This document shows, piece by piece, positions 23,138 to 35,984 of a stretch of DNA of 64,000 nucleotides. The stretch covers positions 8,039,501 through 8,103,500 of the forward strand of contig CM067544.1 in the NCBI GenBank assembly GCA_034509755.1. Direction: 5' to 3'. Position numbers and translations under genes: made by a program. The notes beneath the pieces were generated by a model that worked only from the letters and a program-made list of their open reading frames with translations, was not told where the DNA came from and searched no databases. The DNA comes from Anisodus tanguticus. Taxonomy: Eukaryota > Streptophyta > Magnoliopsida > Solanales > Solanaceae. Within the stretch, counting starts at the first letter, position 1; every line of letters starts with the position of its first letter.

Positions 23138-24185
23138 TGATAAGTTATGTCATTTTATGTTTTGATGATTTGCCAAACTTTCGAGGAACCAGATAGGGAC
23201 CTGATCTGCTATCCGTTCCCTTGGTTGTCGTACAGTCAACAGTTCATTGTAGAAGTACAGCAGCACTGCTGCAGCGTGCTAGTGGTCAAACAATGTGATG
23301 AGTAGTCCCTATCTCATCCCACATGTTCTCCAATATATATACAACATGCTACAAGGTTTTGCACATCACTTAAAAACCTAAAATCACTTGTGCAAGTCAA
23401 CCGCCATAAGATTCTCCAAATGTTCAAGAACAAAGTTGTCCACAAACGGAAGGATCAGATCCCGAAAACTTAAGATGTCTACGTCCTTTAGTTTGTTTTG
23501 AGTCTTTGTCATTTTGTTCTTTATTGTAATCTTACACTACTTTTGATTTATGCTGTTATGTGTTCTTTAGTGTATTTTTTTAGCTTATTTAGTTGTGTTA
23601 GCTACTGCTCTCATTTGGTTTGAATGGACTTTATACTGCTTTTATTCTGTATCTGAGTCTGACCATCTCTCTTGCTTTACTCTTTACTCTTGCTTTACTT
23701 TTGCTTTATTTTTATTGTCTTGCTTGTGATTATGCTTTGTCTTGAGCCAAGGGTCTCCCGAAAACAGCCACTCTACCTACCAAGGTAGAGGTAAGGTATG
23801 TGTACACTCTACCCTCCCCAGACCCACGGTGTGGGATCTCATTGGGTATGTTGTTAGTTTAATTAGTTGTTATTGGTTTGTACTCTTAGCTATAGTTAGT
23901 CAAGGTTTGTAGCTTTGCAATAGACGTATTGTAAAGGGGCTTACAATAGAGGTATTGTAAGGGGTGAGGGATTAAGAGTTTAATTTCTAGATTGCAATAG
24001 GTTGTAATCTGATGTTGCTCAGTTAGTGAAGTTGGAAATCCTACTTGGTAGGTCGTGGTTTTTAATCCCTTGAGCAAAGAATTTTCCACGTAAATATTAT
24101 GTGTTAATTACTTTCTGTCGTGCTTGAGGGAACAAATAGAGAACCTGGTTCTCTACATTGTTTGGTGGAATCTTAGATTCTATTA
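23138..24185 (+). repeat. 5' LTR of element D (1048 bp)
   Basis: It matches the 3' LTR through 'TGATAAGTTATGTC...CAAACTTTCGAGGAACCAGA' and the '...TCTTAGATTCTATTA' end. A TATA-like 'CAATATATATACAAC' is near 23330. It contains about 290 bp at roughly 23545-23870 that the 3' LTR lacks, including a SINE-like segment. Confidence 0.85.
23740..23860 (+). mobile_element. TS/SolS-like SINE 3' region inside the D 5' LTR
   Basis: 'GAGCCAAGGGTCTCCCGAAA', 'CCAAGGTAGAGGTAAGGT', 'GTACACTCTACCCTCCCCAG' and 'GGGTATGTTGTT' occur in order. This is the conserved body and TTG-type end of a SINE group common in Solanaceae (recognised from memory). The 5' tRNA-like part is not clear. Absence from the 3' LTR points to insertion after the element integrated, or loss from the other LTR. 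Confidence 0.65.
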
Positions 24186-24241
24186 ATTGGTATAAGAGTA
24201 GGTGTTTTCTAAAAGGTTAACACCTAGAAAGAATCTCTCAA

Positions 24242-25620
24242 ATGACTGCTCCACCAAACTTAGAGGAAGGACAATCGATTACCAGACCACCAAAGTTCAA
24301 CGGAAAGTACTATGGGTGGTAAAAATAAGGATGCATGATTTTATCATGGCTAAAGATTCTGAGTTGTGGGACATCATTTGTGATGGTCCTCATATTCCTA
24401 TGAACACAGATATATCTGGTTTAACAACCACTCCTAAATCAAGGAAGGAATACAACAATGTGGACAGAAAAATCATGGAGAAGAACTTCAAGGCCAAGAA
24501 GATTCTTGTTTGTGGTATTGGACCGAATGAGTTCAATTGTGTCTCATCTTGTGTATTTGCTAATAGATTTGGGAAGCTCTTCAAATAGCTCATGAAGGAA
24601 CCACTCAAGTAAATAAGTGTAAGATAGATCTGCTCACAACAGAGTATGAGCTGTTTAAAATGAGAGAGGATGAATCCATACAAGACATGCATATCAGGTT
24701 CACCTCTATCGTCAATGAGCTTAACTCTCTTGGAGAAGTCATTACGACTAACAAATGGATTAGAAAGCTACTTGGTGTCTTGCCAGATTCATGGGATAGC
24801 AAGGTAAATGTTATATACTAAGCTAAGAATTAGATGACGTTGACTAGAGAGAAAATCAATGGTGGCCATTGATAATGAAGCTTCTAACTATGAGTCAATC
24901 TTTGCACTCATGGCCAAATCAGATGTCGATGATAATGATGAGCAAGAAGAGTAAATTTTCTTGATGTTCAGAAAAAATTGAAAATTTATTCTCAAAAGAA
25001 ACTTATATCATTGACAAATGTGTTAATTGATGCTTACTATATTCTTGTCAAAGAGAAAAGTGCCTTAAATGAGGAATTGGAGATTTAGAACAAGAGATGG
25101 ATGATTTGATGGTTTCCATTGTAGATCTAAAAGAACAGGTTGATGAGGTAACTCAAAAAAACATCCTGTTAGAAAATCAAATGAAAAAAGGCAGGGAAAC
25201 TCTCTCTAAAGGAAAGGGTACAACTAGTGAGACTCAACTGGAGCTTGAAAATGAGATTAAGAAAATGAAACTGAGTCTCACTAATAAGGTAGAAAAGAAT
25301 AGACAACTACATGAAAATTTTAAAATGGTAAAAGTTGGCCTTGATAAGGCACTTCATTAGACATGGTCCTTTGATATAATTACCTTTATGTACAAGAGTA
25401 AAGGTGAGGGTAGGCAAGGGCTTGACTTTGAAAAGAAAAAGACCCCTGATAATTCTCATAGCAAATATGTCAGTACAATTAAAAACTGGATGTGCACTCA
25501 CTGTGGTCAGACTAGCCATTACAAGAATACATGCAAAGCTAGAATCCAGTCTCTTCAGAAAAATAAGAACTTTATTGAGAAAGAATTCAAAGGTGAAGGA
25601 CCTAGTCCTTAAAAGAGAAA
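24242..25620 (+). pseudogene. Element D gag remnant
   Basis: An ATG at 24242 opens 'MTAPPNLEEG', a typical Sirevirus-type Gag start, and the frame shifts near 24315. Gag continues with 'RMHDFIMAKDSELWDIICDG', a helical region, a coiled-coil-like Lys/Glu-rich stretch (25097-25360), and a zinc knuckle 'CTHCGQTSHYKNTC' near 25490-25535. Several stops separate these blocks. Confidence 0.8.
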
Positions 25621-25699
25621 AAATGTCTTACCTCCTTGGGCTAGAATAAGCCTAATTCACCCATTTTACAATTATAAGGGACCCAAACTGGTTTGGGTT

Positions 25700-27520
25700 C
25701 TCAAATCTATTCAGTGATTTTGTGTGCAGGTTGGGATGAGAGTAGGCAGTCAAAGATGGTATATGGATAGTGGCTGCTCAAAGCATATGACTGGTAGAAT
25801 GGATGATTTATCTCACTCAAGGCCTTTCAAGGTAGGAGTGTGTCCTTTGGTAATGGCAAGAAATGGTATATTCTTGATGTTGGCAAAGTTGGTACGACAC
25901 TCTCTCATGCAATTGAGAATGTGTATTATGTAAATGAGTTGAAATATAACTTGTCAAGTGTGTCTCAAATTTATGACAAAGAAAATGAAGTAAAGTTCTT
26001 ATCATGCTCTTGCACAGTCACCAATCTCAAAACTGGTGAAGTGGTGCTAATATCAAAATAGTTCAAGAATATATATGCTGCAGACTTTGGCTCTTTAAAT
26101 GGAAGTGTCTTGACTTGCCTAAGTGCCATAAATGATGATGTTGAGCTTTGGCACAGAAGATTGGGACATGCAAACTTTTTATTGCTGAACAAACTTGTTG
26201 TGAAGGACCTGGATCGAGGGTTTCCAAAGGCCAAGTTCAAATATCACAAGGCATGTGATGTTTGCATAAAAGGAAAGTAGGTCAGATCATTTTTAAGCCA
26301 AAAAAAGAAATGAGTACCTCAAAACCACTTGATCTTCTTCACATAGATCTTTGTGGACAAATGAGGATACCAAGCAGATGAGGATAGAAGTATATCTTTG
26401 TGATTGTTGATGACTACTCCATATTTACTTGGACTCTATTCCTAAGAAGCAAGGATGAAACATTTCCTATGTTTTATGCCTTTGTGAAATAGATTTAAGT
26501 AAAACTCGACAATCACATTGTGCGTATTAGATCTGATCATGGTACAGAGTTTGAAAATTCCAAGTTTGAAGAATTCTGTGTTGAAAATGGTATTAGCCAC
26601 AACTTTTCTGCTCCTAGAACACCTCAGCAAAATAGTGTTGTGGAGGAAAAAAAGGACATATGAAGATTTGGCTAAACCAATGTTGATAGCAAGTGGTGTG
26701 TCTAAAAGTTTTTGGGCTGAAGCTATCAATATTGCTTGCCATGTAATAAACAAATGTATGATCAGGTCCCTGCTTGAGAAGATCCCTTATGAACTACTCA
26801 ATGGGAGAAAGCCCAAGTTGACTTATCTAAGAATGTTTGGCTGCAAATGCTTTGTCCTCAATAATGGTAAGGAATCTTTGGGAAAAATTGATGCAAACAG
26901 TGATTAAGGGATTTTCCTTGGTTACTCATTTCATAGCAAAACATACAAAGTATACAACAAAAGAACTCAATGTGTAGAGAAAAATGCGCATGTGATCTTT
27001 GATGAATCAAATGCATTGGACAATAAAGAGTCACATATTGATGAAGCTGAATATGAGGTATTCACAAAAGTTCCTGATGAGGCTATAGAAATATTAAATG
27101 GAAAGATTGAATTGATAAGTCAAGTCAAGCAGAGTGATGAAAAAGATAAAACAGAGTCCCTAGAAGGTAAAGAGGAACATGATCCTCCCATTACTCCACT
27201 TGAAGTTGAACATAGAGTAGCAGATGTTGTATCAGATACTCCTGAAACTGGACAAAAAGTGGAAGTTAGGATTCTGTTGATATCAATGAAGTATCCAACA
27301 CAGAGGAACATGGTCCCTCTGTTCTTGTAGTTCAAACATCTAATTGGAAGCACAAAAGATCTCATCCACTTCAAAATGTGATCACTCCCCTAGACTCTAG
27401 TATCTAAACTAGATCTAAGGCGAGAAACATGTTTGCTTTCTCATCCTTCCTATCTCAAATTAAACCCAAGAATATCAAGGAAACATTAAAGGATGCTGAC
27501 TAGATAGCTGCTATGCAAGA
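25700..27520 (+). pseudogene. Element D protease-integrase remnant
   Basis: The protease region carries 'WYMDSGCSKHMTG' (near 25760), the Sirevirus-like variant of the active-site motif. The integrase zinc-binding start 'LWHRRLGHAN' is near 26140. Core segments with 'FVIVDDYSIFTWT' near 26400, and 'IRSDHG' to the region before the catalytic Glu, near 26530-26640, are interrupted by stops. 26992-27330 encodes an acidic linker before RT. Confidence 0.8.
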
Positions 27521-27699
27521 ATAGCTTCATCAATTTAAAAGAAACAATGTGTAACACCTGGTCCCTAAGCCATTTTTTATGACAGAATAATGATTGAGAC
27601 TAGGTAAGTGTTTCGCAACAAGCTTGATGAGTTTGGAAACACTACCAGAAATAAAGCAAGGTTAATAATTTAAGGTTATAATTAAGAAGAATGAATAGA

Positions 27700-28981
27700 C
27701 TATGATGAGACCTTTTTTTCTGTTGCTAGAATGGAGGCAATCCTAATTCTCATTGTTTTTGCATCTCATATGGAATTCAAATTGTTCTAAATGGATGTCA
27801 AGAGTGCTTTTTGAATGGATATCTAAATGAGGAAGTGTCTGTCAAACAACCTCCTGATTTTAAGAGTCATGAACATCCTAAGTATGTGTTCAAGCTTAAG
27901 AAGGTTCTATATGATCTAAACAAGCTTCTCGAACATGGTATGAAAGATTGTCAAAATTTCTTCTTGAGAATGGATTCATAAGAGGAAAAATTGACAATAC
28001 TTTATTTTCTGAAAAAGAGAGGAAGAATTTATTGATTGTGCAAGTCTATATTGATGATATCATTTTTGGTGCTACCAATGATTCCTTGTGTGAAGAGTTT
28101 GTTAAGCTCATGGGAAGTGAATCTGAGATGAGCATGATGAGTGAGCTGGACTTCTTCCTTATACTACAAGTGAAGCAAACCCCAAATTGTACCATGATTA
28201 TTCAACAAAAGCACATCAATGAGCTACTTAAGAGATTCGAGATGGAAAATGCTAAGCTTATTGTTACACCTATAGCCATTGCCACTCATTTGGACATAGA
28301 CGAACCTGGTTCTCCTGCCAATGAAACCATGTATAGGGTGGTATCATTAGGTCTCTACTGTACCTAACTGCTAGCAGGCCTGATATTGTATTTAGTGTTG
28401 GATTGTGTGTATGGTTCCAATCAAGTTCTAAAGAATCACATTTGAAGGCTGCCAAAAGAATCTTGATTCAAAGGGACGCCGACTTGGTCCTCTTCTATCC
28501 CTCAGGAGATAATTTTGACTTGGTCGGTTATGTTGATGTTGATGTTGATTATGCTGGATATTTGGTAGATAGAAAAAGTACATATGGAATGGCACATTTT
28601 CTGGGTCATGCTTGATCTTTTGGATTATGAAGAAACAAAATTATGTTGCTCTATCCACTGTTGAAGCTAAGTACTTTCACTAATGCTAAATTATTATGGA
28701 TCAAACAACATGTTGAGAATTTTGGTGTGCTTACTGACTGTGTGTCCTTGTTGTGTAATAATACAAGTGCACTTAACACAGTAAAAAATTTAGCACAACA
28801 TAAAAGGACTAAGCACATTAATGTCAGACATTATTTTCTAAGGGATAATTTTGAAAATGGTTTAATTTGTATGAATTTCTGCAAGACAGAAGACCAGATT
28901 ATTGACATTTTTATCAAGTCACTAAGCACGGAGCACTTTGAAAGAAATCGCTTGGAGTTGGGCCTGATAAAACCTAACTAA
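27700..28981 (+). pseudogene. Element D reverse transcriptase / RNase H remnant
   Basis: 27948-28367 keeps the RT centre with 'VYIDDIIFGATN', the catalytic YxDD site, and 'GSEFEMSMM'-like following sequence. 28403-28615 has the RT end and RNase H start with a 'GYVDVDVDYAG' block, expanded by repeats of GTTGAT. 28643-28981 is the RNase H C-terminus and tether. Upstream RT motifs near 27800-27930 are present but out of frame. Confidence 0.8.
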
Positions 28982-29495
28982 CTGGTCTCTCACTAGTTTC
29001 CTCAATGATTGACTACGTTAAAAGAAAAGGTACAATGCTAAAAAGTGTTTTTTGGTTACATCTAACTCACTCCTATATTGTTAAAGGTATACATGCATGA
29101 CAATCTCAAGACAACACAAGCATAAGTGACATTGCACACTTTAGAGTTTTTATCTGGAAAATTTCAAGAAAATTGTCAAGAGACTTGGTCCATGTGACTA
29201 ATGTCAGTAGTCTCTTCAGTACTTGTATGAATTTGAAATTGTTAAGGTGCCAAGTCATTAAAATTGTTCCCTCCTTAATTGTAATTCTTTTTCCCAAACG
29301 GTACACAATCTCTGAATCGACCCAATCTCTTAACCCACAACCCGATCCAACCGTTACAATCCTCTCTTAAATACCCTTCGCTCATTTCTCTCTCCTCACT
29401 TAAATTGATTACTCATACTTTACTATTTCTTTTTATCTCACACATAAACCAGTTCTCTCAACCTTCTACGTTTCATTTCCAACACTAAATTCACC

Positions 29496-32384
29496 ATGTC
29501 TAACCAAGAATCAAACACTTCTAACATGGCTGAAACAAATCTCATTCCATCACTCTAAAAACATTAACACTATATGAATCTATCCCTCTTATTTCACCCA
29601 TAGAACTTCCAATCGCCACCAATCCACACCCCATTGTCACTTTCCCAAAATCCCCCATTACCACTCCTCCTAGAACACGTAAAATCCAAACCCGAGAAAA
29701 CTCATCCCTTTGTCATCGATTTCCAGCCCAATTGAAAAACAAGACTCTATTGGTAGCGTGCAGATCATGTCTGTGTCGAAGTTCTTTCAAAATATAGAGG
29801 AACTAGAGGAAAATGATAAGGACACATAGGTCACAATCAACCGACTGAATAAAAAGGGGTACAAGATTAGGGAAATGAAAACCTAGTCTCTGATATTTTG
29901 CATGGGAGTGAGGTTACGATTGAACGGGATGAGAGTGTCAACAAGGATAGTGTCTAAGACACATTTTCACAAAGAGGTAACACTCTTCCATCTGATAGTG
30001 GTAAATGGGCATATGAGTCGTCCATGGAGTTGGATGGATCTATTTTTGAAGTGGGTAAAGGTAGGTCAAATATCTTGCATAGTGAGGCTGAGATTATGGA
30101 TGATTTTGAGATATTGGATGAGACCTTGCAAGCCATGAAAAATAGTGAGAGAGTTGTTGGTGGGTTGGGCTCTTGGTCTTTGTAGTTAGCAGGGGACATG
30201 AAGGATGGACCTGGTCCCTCAGCCCATGGAGAGTTTGAGTTATCGGCACTCAAGACAAATCATATATGGGATGAGACACCAGGTTCTTCCAGGGTTAATT
30301 TGGATTTAGATATTAGTCCTAAACCAATGTCCATTATTCCCGTGTCGTTGGGAGAAATGTCACCTGAGAAAGAACCTGATATTTTGCATGGGAGTGAGGT
30401 TACGATTGAACGGGATGAGAGTGTCAACAAGGATAGTGTCTAAGACACATTTTCACAAAGAGGTAACACTCTTCCATCTGATAGTGGTAAATGGGCATAT
30501 GAGTCGTCCATGGAGTTGGATGGATCTATTTTTGAAGTGGGTAAAGGTAGGTCAAATATCTTGCATAGTGAGGTTGAGATTATGGATGATTTTGAGATAT
30601 TGGATGAGACCTTGCAAGCCATGAAAAATAGTGAGAGAGTTGTTGGTGGGTTGGGCTCTTGGTCTTTGTAGTTAGCAGGGGACATGAAGGATGGACCTGG
30701 TCCCTCAGCCCATGGAGAGTTTGAGTTATCAGCACTCAAGACAAATCATATATGGGATGAGACACCAGGTTCTTCCAGGGTTAATTTGGATTTAGATATT
30801 AGTCCTAAACCAATGTCCATTATTCCCGTGTCGTTGGGAGAAATGTCACCTGAGAAAGAACCTGATCCTACCGGCCCTTCTACTGAGTCTAATGATGATG
30901 ACACACTGTTATGTTTTGGGCGTAGAATGACCCTTGTTGTCGAAAAACCAAAGAAGATGACTATGCCTACTGTTATAAAGAACTTTTCTCAAACAGCTCC
31001 AAGAACTAGACAAGGTAAAAGGGATGCAAATGTTGCTTTGGATTCTACTATAAAGGCAAGCAAAACAAAGGGTACCAAAAGAACTCGAAACCAATCAGGG
31101 ACAACGAGGTTGATTGATGAAGATGTCTTGGTTGATGCAGATGTTGAGATAAATGACGATGATGAGGTTGAGGAAGTAGAAAATAAAAATTCAAGGAGAA
31201 AGAAGGAAGAGAAAAAGAAGTGTGTGTATCAGACTGTCACCAATGATGAGAGTGGAAGGTCTAACAAAAAGAAGCGTGCAACTCGATCTCATCCCTCAAA
31301 GAAGAGGAAAAGTAGCACCAGTGTCCTGAAAGAAACAAAAAGTTGGAAAAGTGTTGCTCATGATGAGAAGGAAAGAAAGAAGACATTGAGGAGTCAAAAA
31401 GTGATGTTGGAAAAGGTGTTTGAAACTGATATTGCTGACAAGTTTGGTATGAAAGAATTATTGGAGATCGTTGAATTTTAGAAATGGGGTCATCTCTTTG
31501 TCCTACCACCACCAAGTGTCTATGAGACAGAAATGGCCGAGTTTTATATAAACCTCTGCTACACAGACTATTACACTCTAGTTATCACAATAAATGAGAT
31601 TGACCTTGAGTTAGATGAGTCAAAGCTTGGAGAAGTTTTGGAGGTCCCAACTGATGGGATTAAAATTGTGGCTGAAGAGGCCTCTGATGTCTTTAAGAAT
31701 GTGATTACTAAGAGGAGGAGTCTGCTACAAGAGAAAGTCTCTTCAAGAAGGAGCTTAAAGCAGAGTACCAATTTATGTTTTCCCTCGTTAACAAGGTGCC
31801 GCTGCCAAGAGCTGAAGGTCGCTCTGTTGCCTCTGTGGCGACCTGATCCTTCTTGAGGCTCTGTCCACCTTCAAATCCATCAGTTTACCAGCCATCAAGA
31901 TTGAGAATATTATCAAAGTGGTGAATGGAAGGGAAGGACGACATGGGCTTCCATATGGGTTCCTCTTGACCAAGGTACTTGTGCACTTCAAAGTCAAAAC
32001 TTGAAAGGCTACATAGTAACCAAGAAACATATGTTAACCAAGACGACTTTGGAAGAATGTGAGTGCATGCCTAATAAAGGTGGTATAGGCAGCAACTCTA
32101 CCATTTCAACTCAGATTGAGGCTCAAGAGATAGCAACTGCCGAGATTCAAAAGCTTAAGGTTGAGAATGCTCTCCTCGGAGTTCAACTGGAAGAGAAGGC
32201 ACATGAACCTGGTTCTCATGATGCTTTGGAGGCTGCAAAAGCTGATATTGAAAAGTTGCGGGTTGACAATGAAAGGTTGCGACTGAAGGTGGATGAGCTT
32301 AGAGATCAGATGCTCAAGACCAGTGCACCACTAATTAGTGAGAGAGTGGATAGGATTCTCAAAGCACTGGCCTCTGGTCCTTAG
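29496..32384 (+). pseudogene. Element D env-like / extra 3' reading frames
   Basis: The ATG at 29496 opens 'MSNQESNTSNMAETN', followed by stops. After a 486-bp tandem duplication, 30684-31481 is open for 265 codons, with an acidic middle and a very basic 'KKKRATRSHPSKKRKSS' stretch that looks nuclear-targeting. 31533-31856 has a compact domain-like region ('MAEFYINLCYTD'). 32001-32384 encodes a leucine-zipper-like coiled coil ('EIQKLKVENALL' then 'IEKLRVDNERLRLKVDEL'). This layout downstream of RNase H is typical of Sireviruses. The name env-like is historical; no membrane fusion function is visible. Confidence 0.65.
29890..30861 (+). repeat. 486-bp tandem duplication in element D
   Basis: 29890-30375 and 30376-30861 are adjacent direct copies with period 486. 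I see only two differences: GGCTGAG/GGTTGAG (30089/30575) and TCGGCAC/TCAGCAC (30244/30730). 486 is divisible by three, but each copy contains stops. Near identity says the duplication is recent relative to the element's decay. Confidence 0.95.
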
Positions 32385-32906
32385 TTTCCCCTCCAGCCTT
32401 TTCAGTCCCTATCTATAAGACCTGGTCCGTCGTCCTCTTTAAGTCCCGCTCTTGTGATCCCTGTTTAGTTTTCCATTGGTCTTGGCACTTATGACAATTT
32501 TATTTATCATGCATTATACTATTTTAGCTGTTATAATTTTGTTAAATGCTAATCTTTTTGGGCAATTACTCTATTTCATGCTTTGTTACTAGCTTGATTG
32601 TTCATGTTTTTGCTTGTGTTGTGTTGCCCCAATGGCTCCGATGTTAATGTTACTGAACTTTTTTTTACTTGTGTTGCACTGACTGCTCTTTTCAATAATG
32701 CCAAAAAGGAAAATAAAATGGGGATTGGATATGATATGACATGCCTGCTGCGATTGAGGGGAAAGTTAATGGGATACAATTTTTGCTGCTATGCTTAACA
32801 TGTTTTTCTTGGAAGGTAGGTCTGATCCGCAGGGGAGAACAAGTGGGAACCTGGTTCTCAAGGGGAATATAAATTCTAAGTTTATCATAATAAAAAATGG
32901 GGAAAT

Positions 32907-33667
32907 TGATAAGTTATGTCATTTTATGTTTTGATGATTTGCCAAACTTTCGAGGAACCAGATAGAGACCTGGTCTGTTATCCGTTCCCTTGATTGTCGT
33001 ACGATCAACGCTTCATCGGCTTGAAGTACAAGAAGACACTCTAGCTGACGTCTTTGGTGGTCATACCATGTGATGAGTAGTCCCTATCGCATCCCACATG
33101 CTCCCCAATATATATACAACATGCTATAAGGTTTTGCACATCACTTGAAAAACCAAAAATCACTTGTGCAAGTCAGTCTCCACAAGATTCTCCAAATGTT
33201 CAAGAACAAAGTTGTTCACAAACTGAAGGACCAGATCCCGACAACTTAAGATGTCTACATCCTTTAGTTTGTTTTGAGTCTTTGTTATTTTGTTCTTTAT
33301 TGTCATCCTAAACAACTTTTAAGCAGTGTTATGATATGATAGATTTCAACCTTTATTGGTTTGTACTCTTGGCTAGAGTTAGTCAAGGTTTGTAGCTTTG
33401 TAATAGAGGTATTGTAAAAGGGCTTACAATAGAGGTATTGTAAGGGGTGAGGGATTAAAAGTTTAATTCCTAGGTTGCAATAGGTTGTAATATGAAGTTG
33501 CTCAGTTAGTGAAGTTGAAAATCCTACTTGGTAGGTCGTGATTTTTAATCATTGAGCGAAGAATATTCCACGTAAATATTGTGTGTTAATTAATTTCTGC
33601 CATGGTTGAGGGAACAGATAAATAATCTAGTTCTCTGTACTATTTGGTGGACTCTTAGATTCTATTA
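32907..33667 (+). repeat. 3' LTR of element D (761 bp)
   Basis: It begins TGATAAGTTATGTC after a purine tract and ends TTCTATTA, followed by ATAAC. It matches the 5' LTR except for missing about 290 bp and scattered changes, many of them C/T. 32385-32906, before it, is noncoding internal sequence. Confidence 0.85.
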
Positions 33668-34766
33668 ATAACATTGAAAAAAGTCTTTACCTTTTTTGTT
33701 AAGCTCGGTGCTCAGTTAAAACAATGTCTTATAAAGTAAAACACAAAGAATATCCTATTTTTTAAAGGAGCCAAGTCGCAAGCATCTCGGATAGAAGGGG
33801 AAGCTTTGTATTCCGATTACATTTTAACATACAGGGGAAATCACCAGAAGTACAGCAAAGGAAATCCTCATCCTACCAATATAGATTCACTACTTCCGAT
33901 GTACCTCTAGGCTATAAGTGAATGACAAACTTGGTCAAATTAAAAATACAAAGCTACTTTAGTACATCCCTTAATTTGAATGGAACACTTCTAGGGGTTC
34001 TGATTTTGGGTATAGATATAGTCAAGGTGAGCAGCCAAAGTCCTCTCTAAACCTTCTTCGTCCTGTCCTCTTTTGCAGCTCTCTTCATTTGCAACTTGTT
34101 TTGGTTCCATAACATACTGAAACGAAATAATAACAAAACATCAGGACTTCAATACATCACGTCTTTGGGCATCACACGTTAATTCTCATTTATTTTATTT
34201 AGTACGATGATGGAACAAAATTAGCTTAAATGAATGAGTGGGAATTCAGCCGAATTTATTTGAATCTGAGGCATAATTATTGCTGATAGTTTGAATTTTA
34301 CCTAGTGTTGATCAATCTTGTTGAGGGTCTGATAACGACCATACCGTTTAAACTTGATGAAAATGAGAAGCAAAAGGAGGCTAAGGAATTAGCCCAAGTG
34401 GAGACGCAAAAAAACATTTCATAAGCATGAAGGTTTCTTGTATAAAGTTGGACGTTTGTGTGTGTCTAGATCTTCTTGGAGGGAGTTACTTGTTAGAGAG
34501 GCTCATAGTGAAGGTATGATGGGACATTTTGGGATATCCAAGACTTTGGAGATTTTAAGAGAACACTTTTATTGACCTAAAATAAATCTTGATATAGAAA
34601 AAATGTGTGATCTATGCATTGAGTGTAAGCAAGTTAAGCCTCGGGTACATCCTTATGATTTGTACACACCATTGCTTATTCCTAGTGCCCCTTGGTAAGA
34701 TATTTTCATAAATTTTGTACTTGGCTTACCTAGGACTAGGAAAGGTAGAGATAACATTTTTGTAGT

Positions 34767-35617
34767 ATATTAATCTGTATTCCAAAAACCAGTAAGCAAT
34801 AATAATTGAAAATGAACAGAATCAGTGTTGGAAAAATAAAAATATTTTTCAGAATATAATCGAGCCCACTTAGTTCAAAGTGTGTCCTTAAGGAAATTAT
34901 TCCCCTCACGATGACTCGAGGTTGATGGAATATCCCCTCCCAGATAGAACGATTATCTTACTAGAATAGTAGTACTCCAAATTCCGTAGCGACGAACCAC
35001 TCAACAAACAAAACATCAGGACGAATTTGTTTATGCGATCTCAGAAGTTTGTGTTGTTCGTAAAATTCGTAAGTAAAATTCGAGGAATCAAACGAATTTA
35101 TAGCCATGGAAGTATCGTTTCAAGGTTTGCAACCTTTCGAACGACCACCGAAAACTCGGTGGGAAATTTAAAAAGAAAAAAAAAACCGGTCGCGGTCGAC
35201 ACGCGGATCCGGCGGGTCGAGGGTCGTGGTCACTAACGGGTAGGATTGGATAAGTTAATTAATTTAATTAAATAATAATTAATTAAATAATTAAAGAAAA
35301 TTTGGTCCAAAAAGATTATCAATCAATCAGATCATTTGACCGAATCCGAATCCGAAGCCGAAGCCGAAGCCGAAGCTGAAGCCGAGCCGAGCGAGCGCCA
35401 ACGGCGCGAGGGGTCCTTGCCCCCTCAACCCTTTTACTGACAAGAAGGAGTAATTCTACTTATAAGTAGAAGAACTTTTCTTTCCACTACCGATGTAGGA
35501 CAAATGCTTATTTTATAAAGCAAGAGTGAACTCCCACTTTTCTTTCCACTACCGATGTGGGACAACTCCCACTTTTCTTTCCAATCATTTCTCATTCACC
35601 AATATCAATACCCAACA
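34767..35617 (-). repeat. Diverged A/B-superfamily LTR plus leader fragment inside element F
   Basis: 34826-35617 runs TGTTGG...CCCAACA. In minus orientation it has the same order of parts as the B LTR: 'ACCGATGTGGGA', a CG-rich simple-repeat zone (35195-35400, here 'CCGAAG' repeats), and 'TTTTTGGACC'. 34767-34825 matches the leader just inside A and B ('TTGCTTACTG' on the minus strand). Flanks do not match (ATCAG, GAGTT), and F integrase sequence is missing between its sides, so this is a truncated remnant after deletion. Confidence 0.6.
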
Positions 35618-35984
35618 GAGTTTAGATGCTAAAGCAAGGGCCGAGGCTATGAAGAAAGTGCATGAAAAAGCAAGGAGACAACTTGAGAAGATGAGTCAAA
35701 AAGAGGCTAGTACGACCAACAAAGGAAGAAAAAAGATGATCTTTGCACCCGGTGATTGGATTTCGATACACTTTAGAAAGGAAAGATTTCCTCACAAAAG
35801 AAGAAGTTGTTACCAAGAGGAGATGGAGCCTTTCAAGTTCTTGAACGAAATAACGACAATGCTTGTAAAATTGATCTTCCTAGTGATTTTCAGTTCATAA
35901 TATTTTTAATGTTAGTGACTTGATCCATTTTTATGTGAGTGAACATTCAAATTCGAGGTCGAATTTTTATCAAGAAGGGGAGGA

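Larger units (their letters stand above)
23138..33667 (+). mobile_element. Sirevirus-like Ty1/copia element D (10.5 kb)
   Basis: The LTRs are 23138-24185 and 32907-33667, starting TGATAAGTTATGTC. The flanks are ATAAT and ATAAC, an imperfect 5-bp duplication. A primer site TGGTATAAGAGTAGG is at 24188, and a purine tract ends AAAAATGGGGAAAT before the 3' LTR. Coding order is gag, protease, integrase, RT, RNase H, then about 3.9 kb more with env-like frames, which together with the length fits the Sirevirus group. Many stops and frameshifts are present, so it is inactive. Confidence 0.85.

Noticed and set aside
24390..24802. Minus-strand open frames of 65-100 codons across element D
   Set aside because: They are antisense shadows of D gag with no recognisable content.
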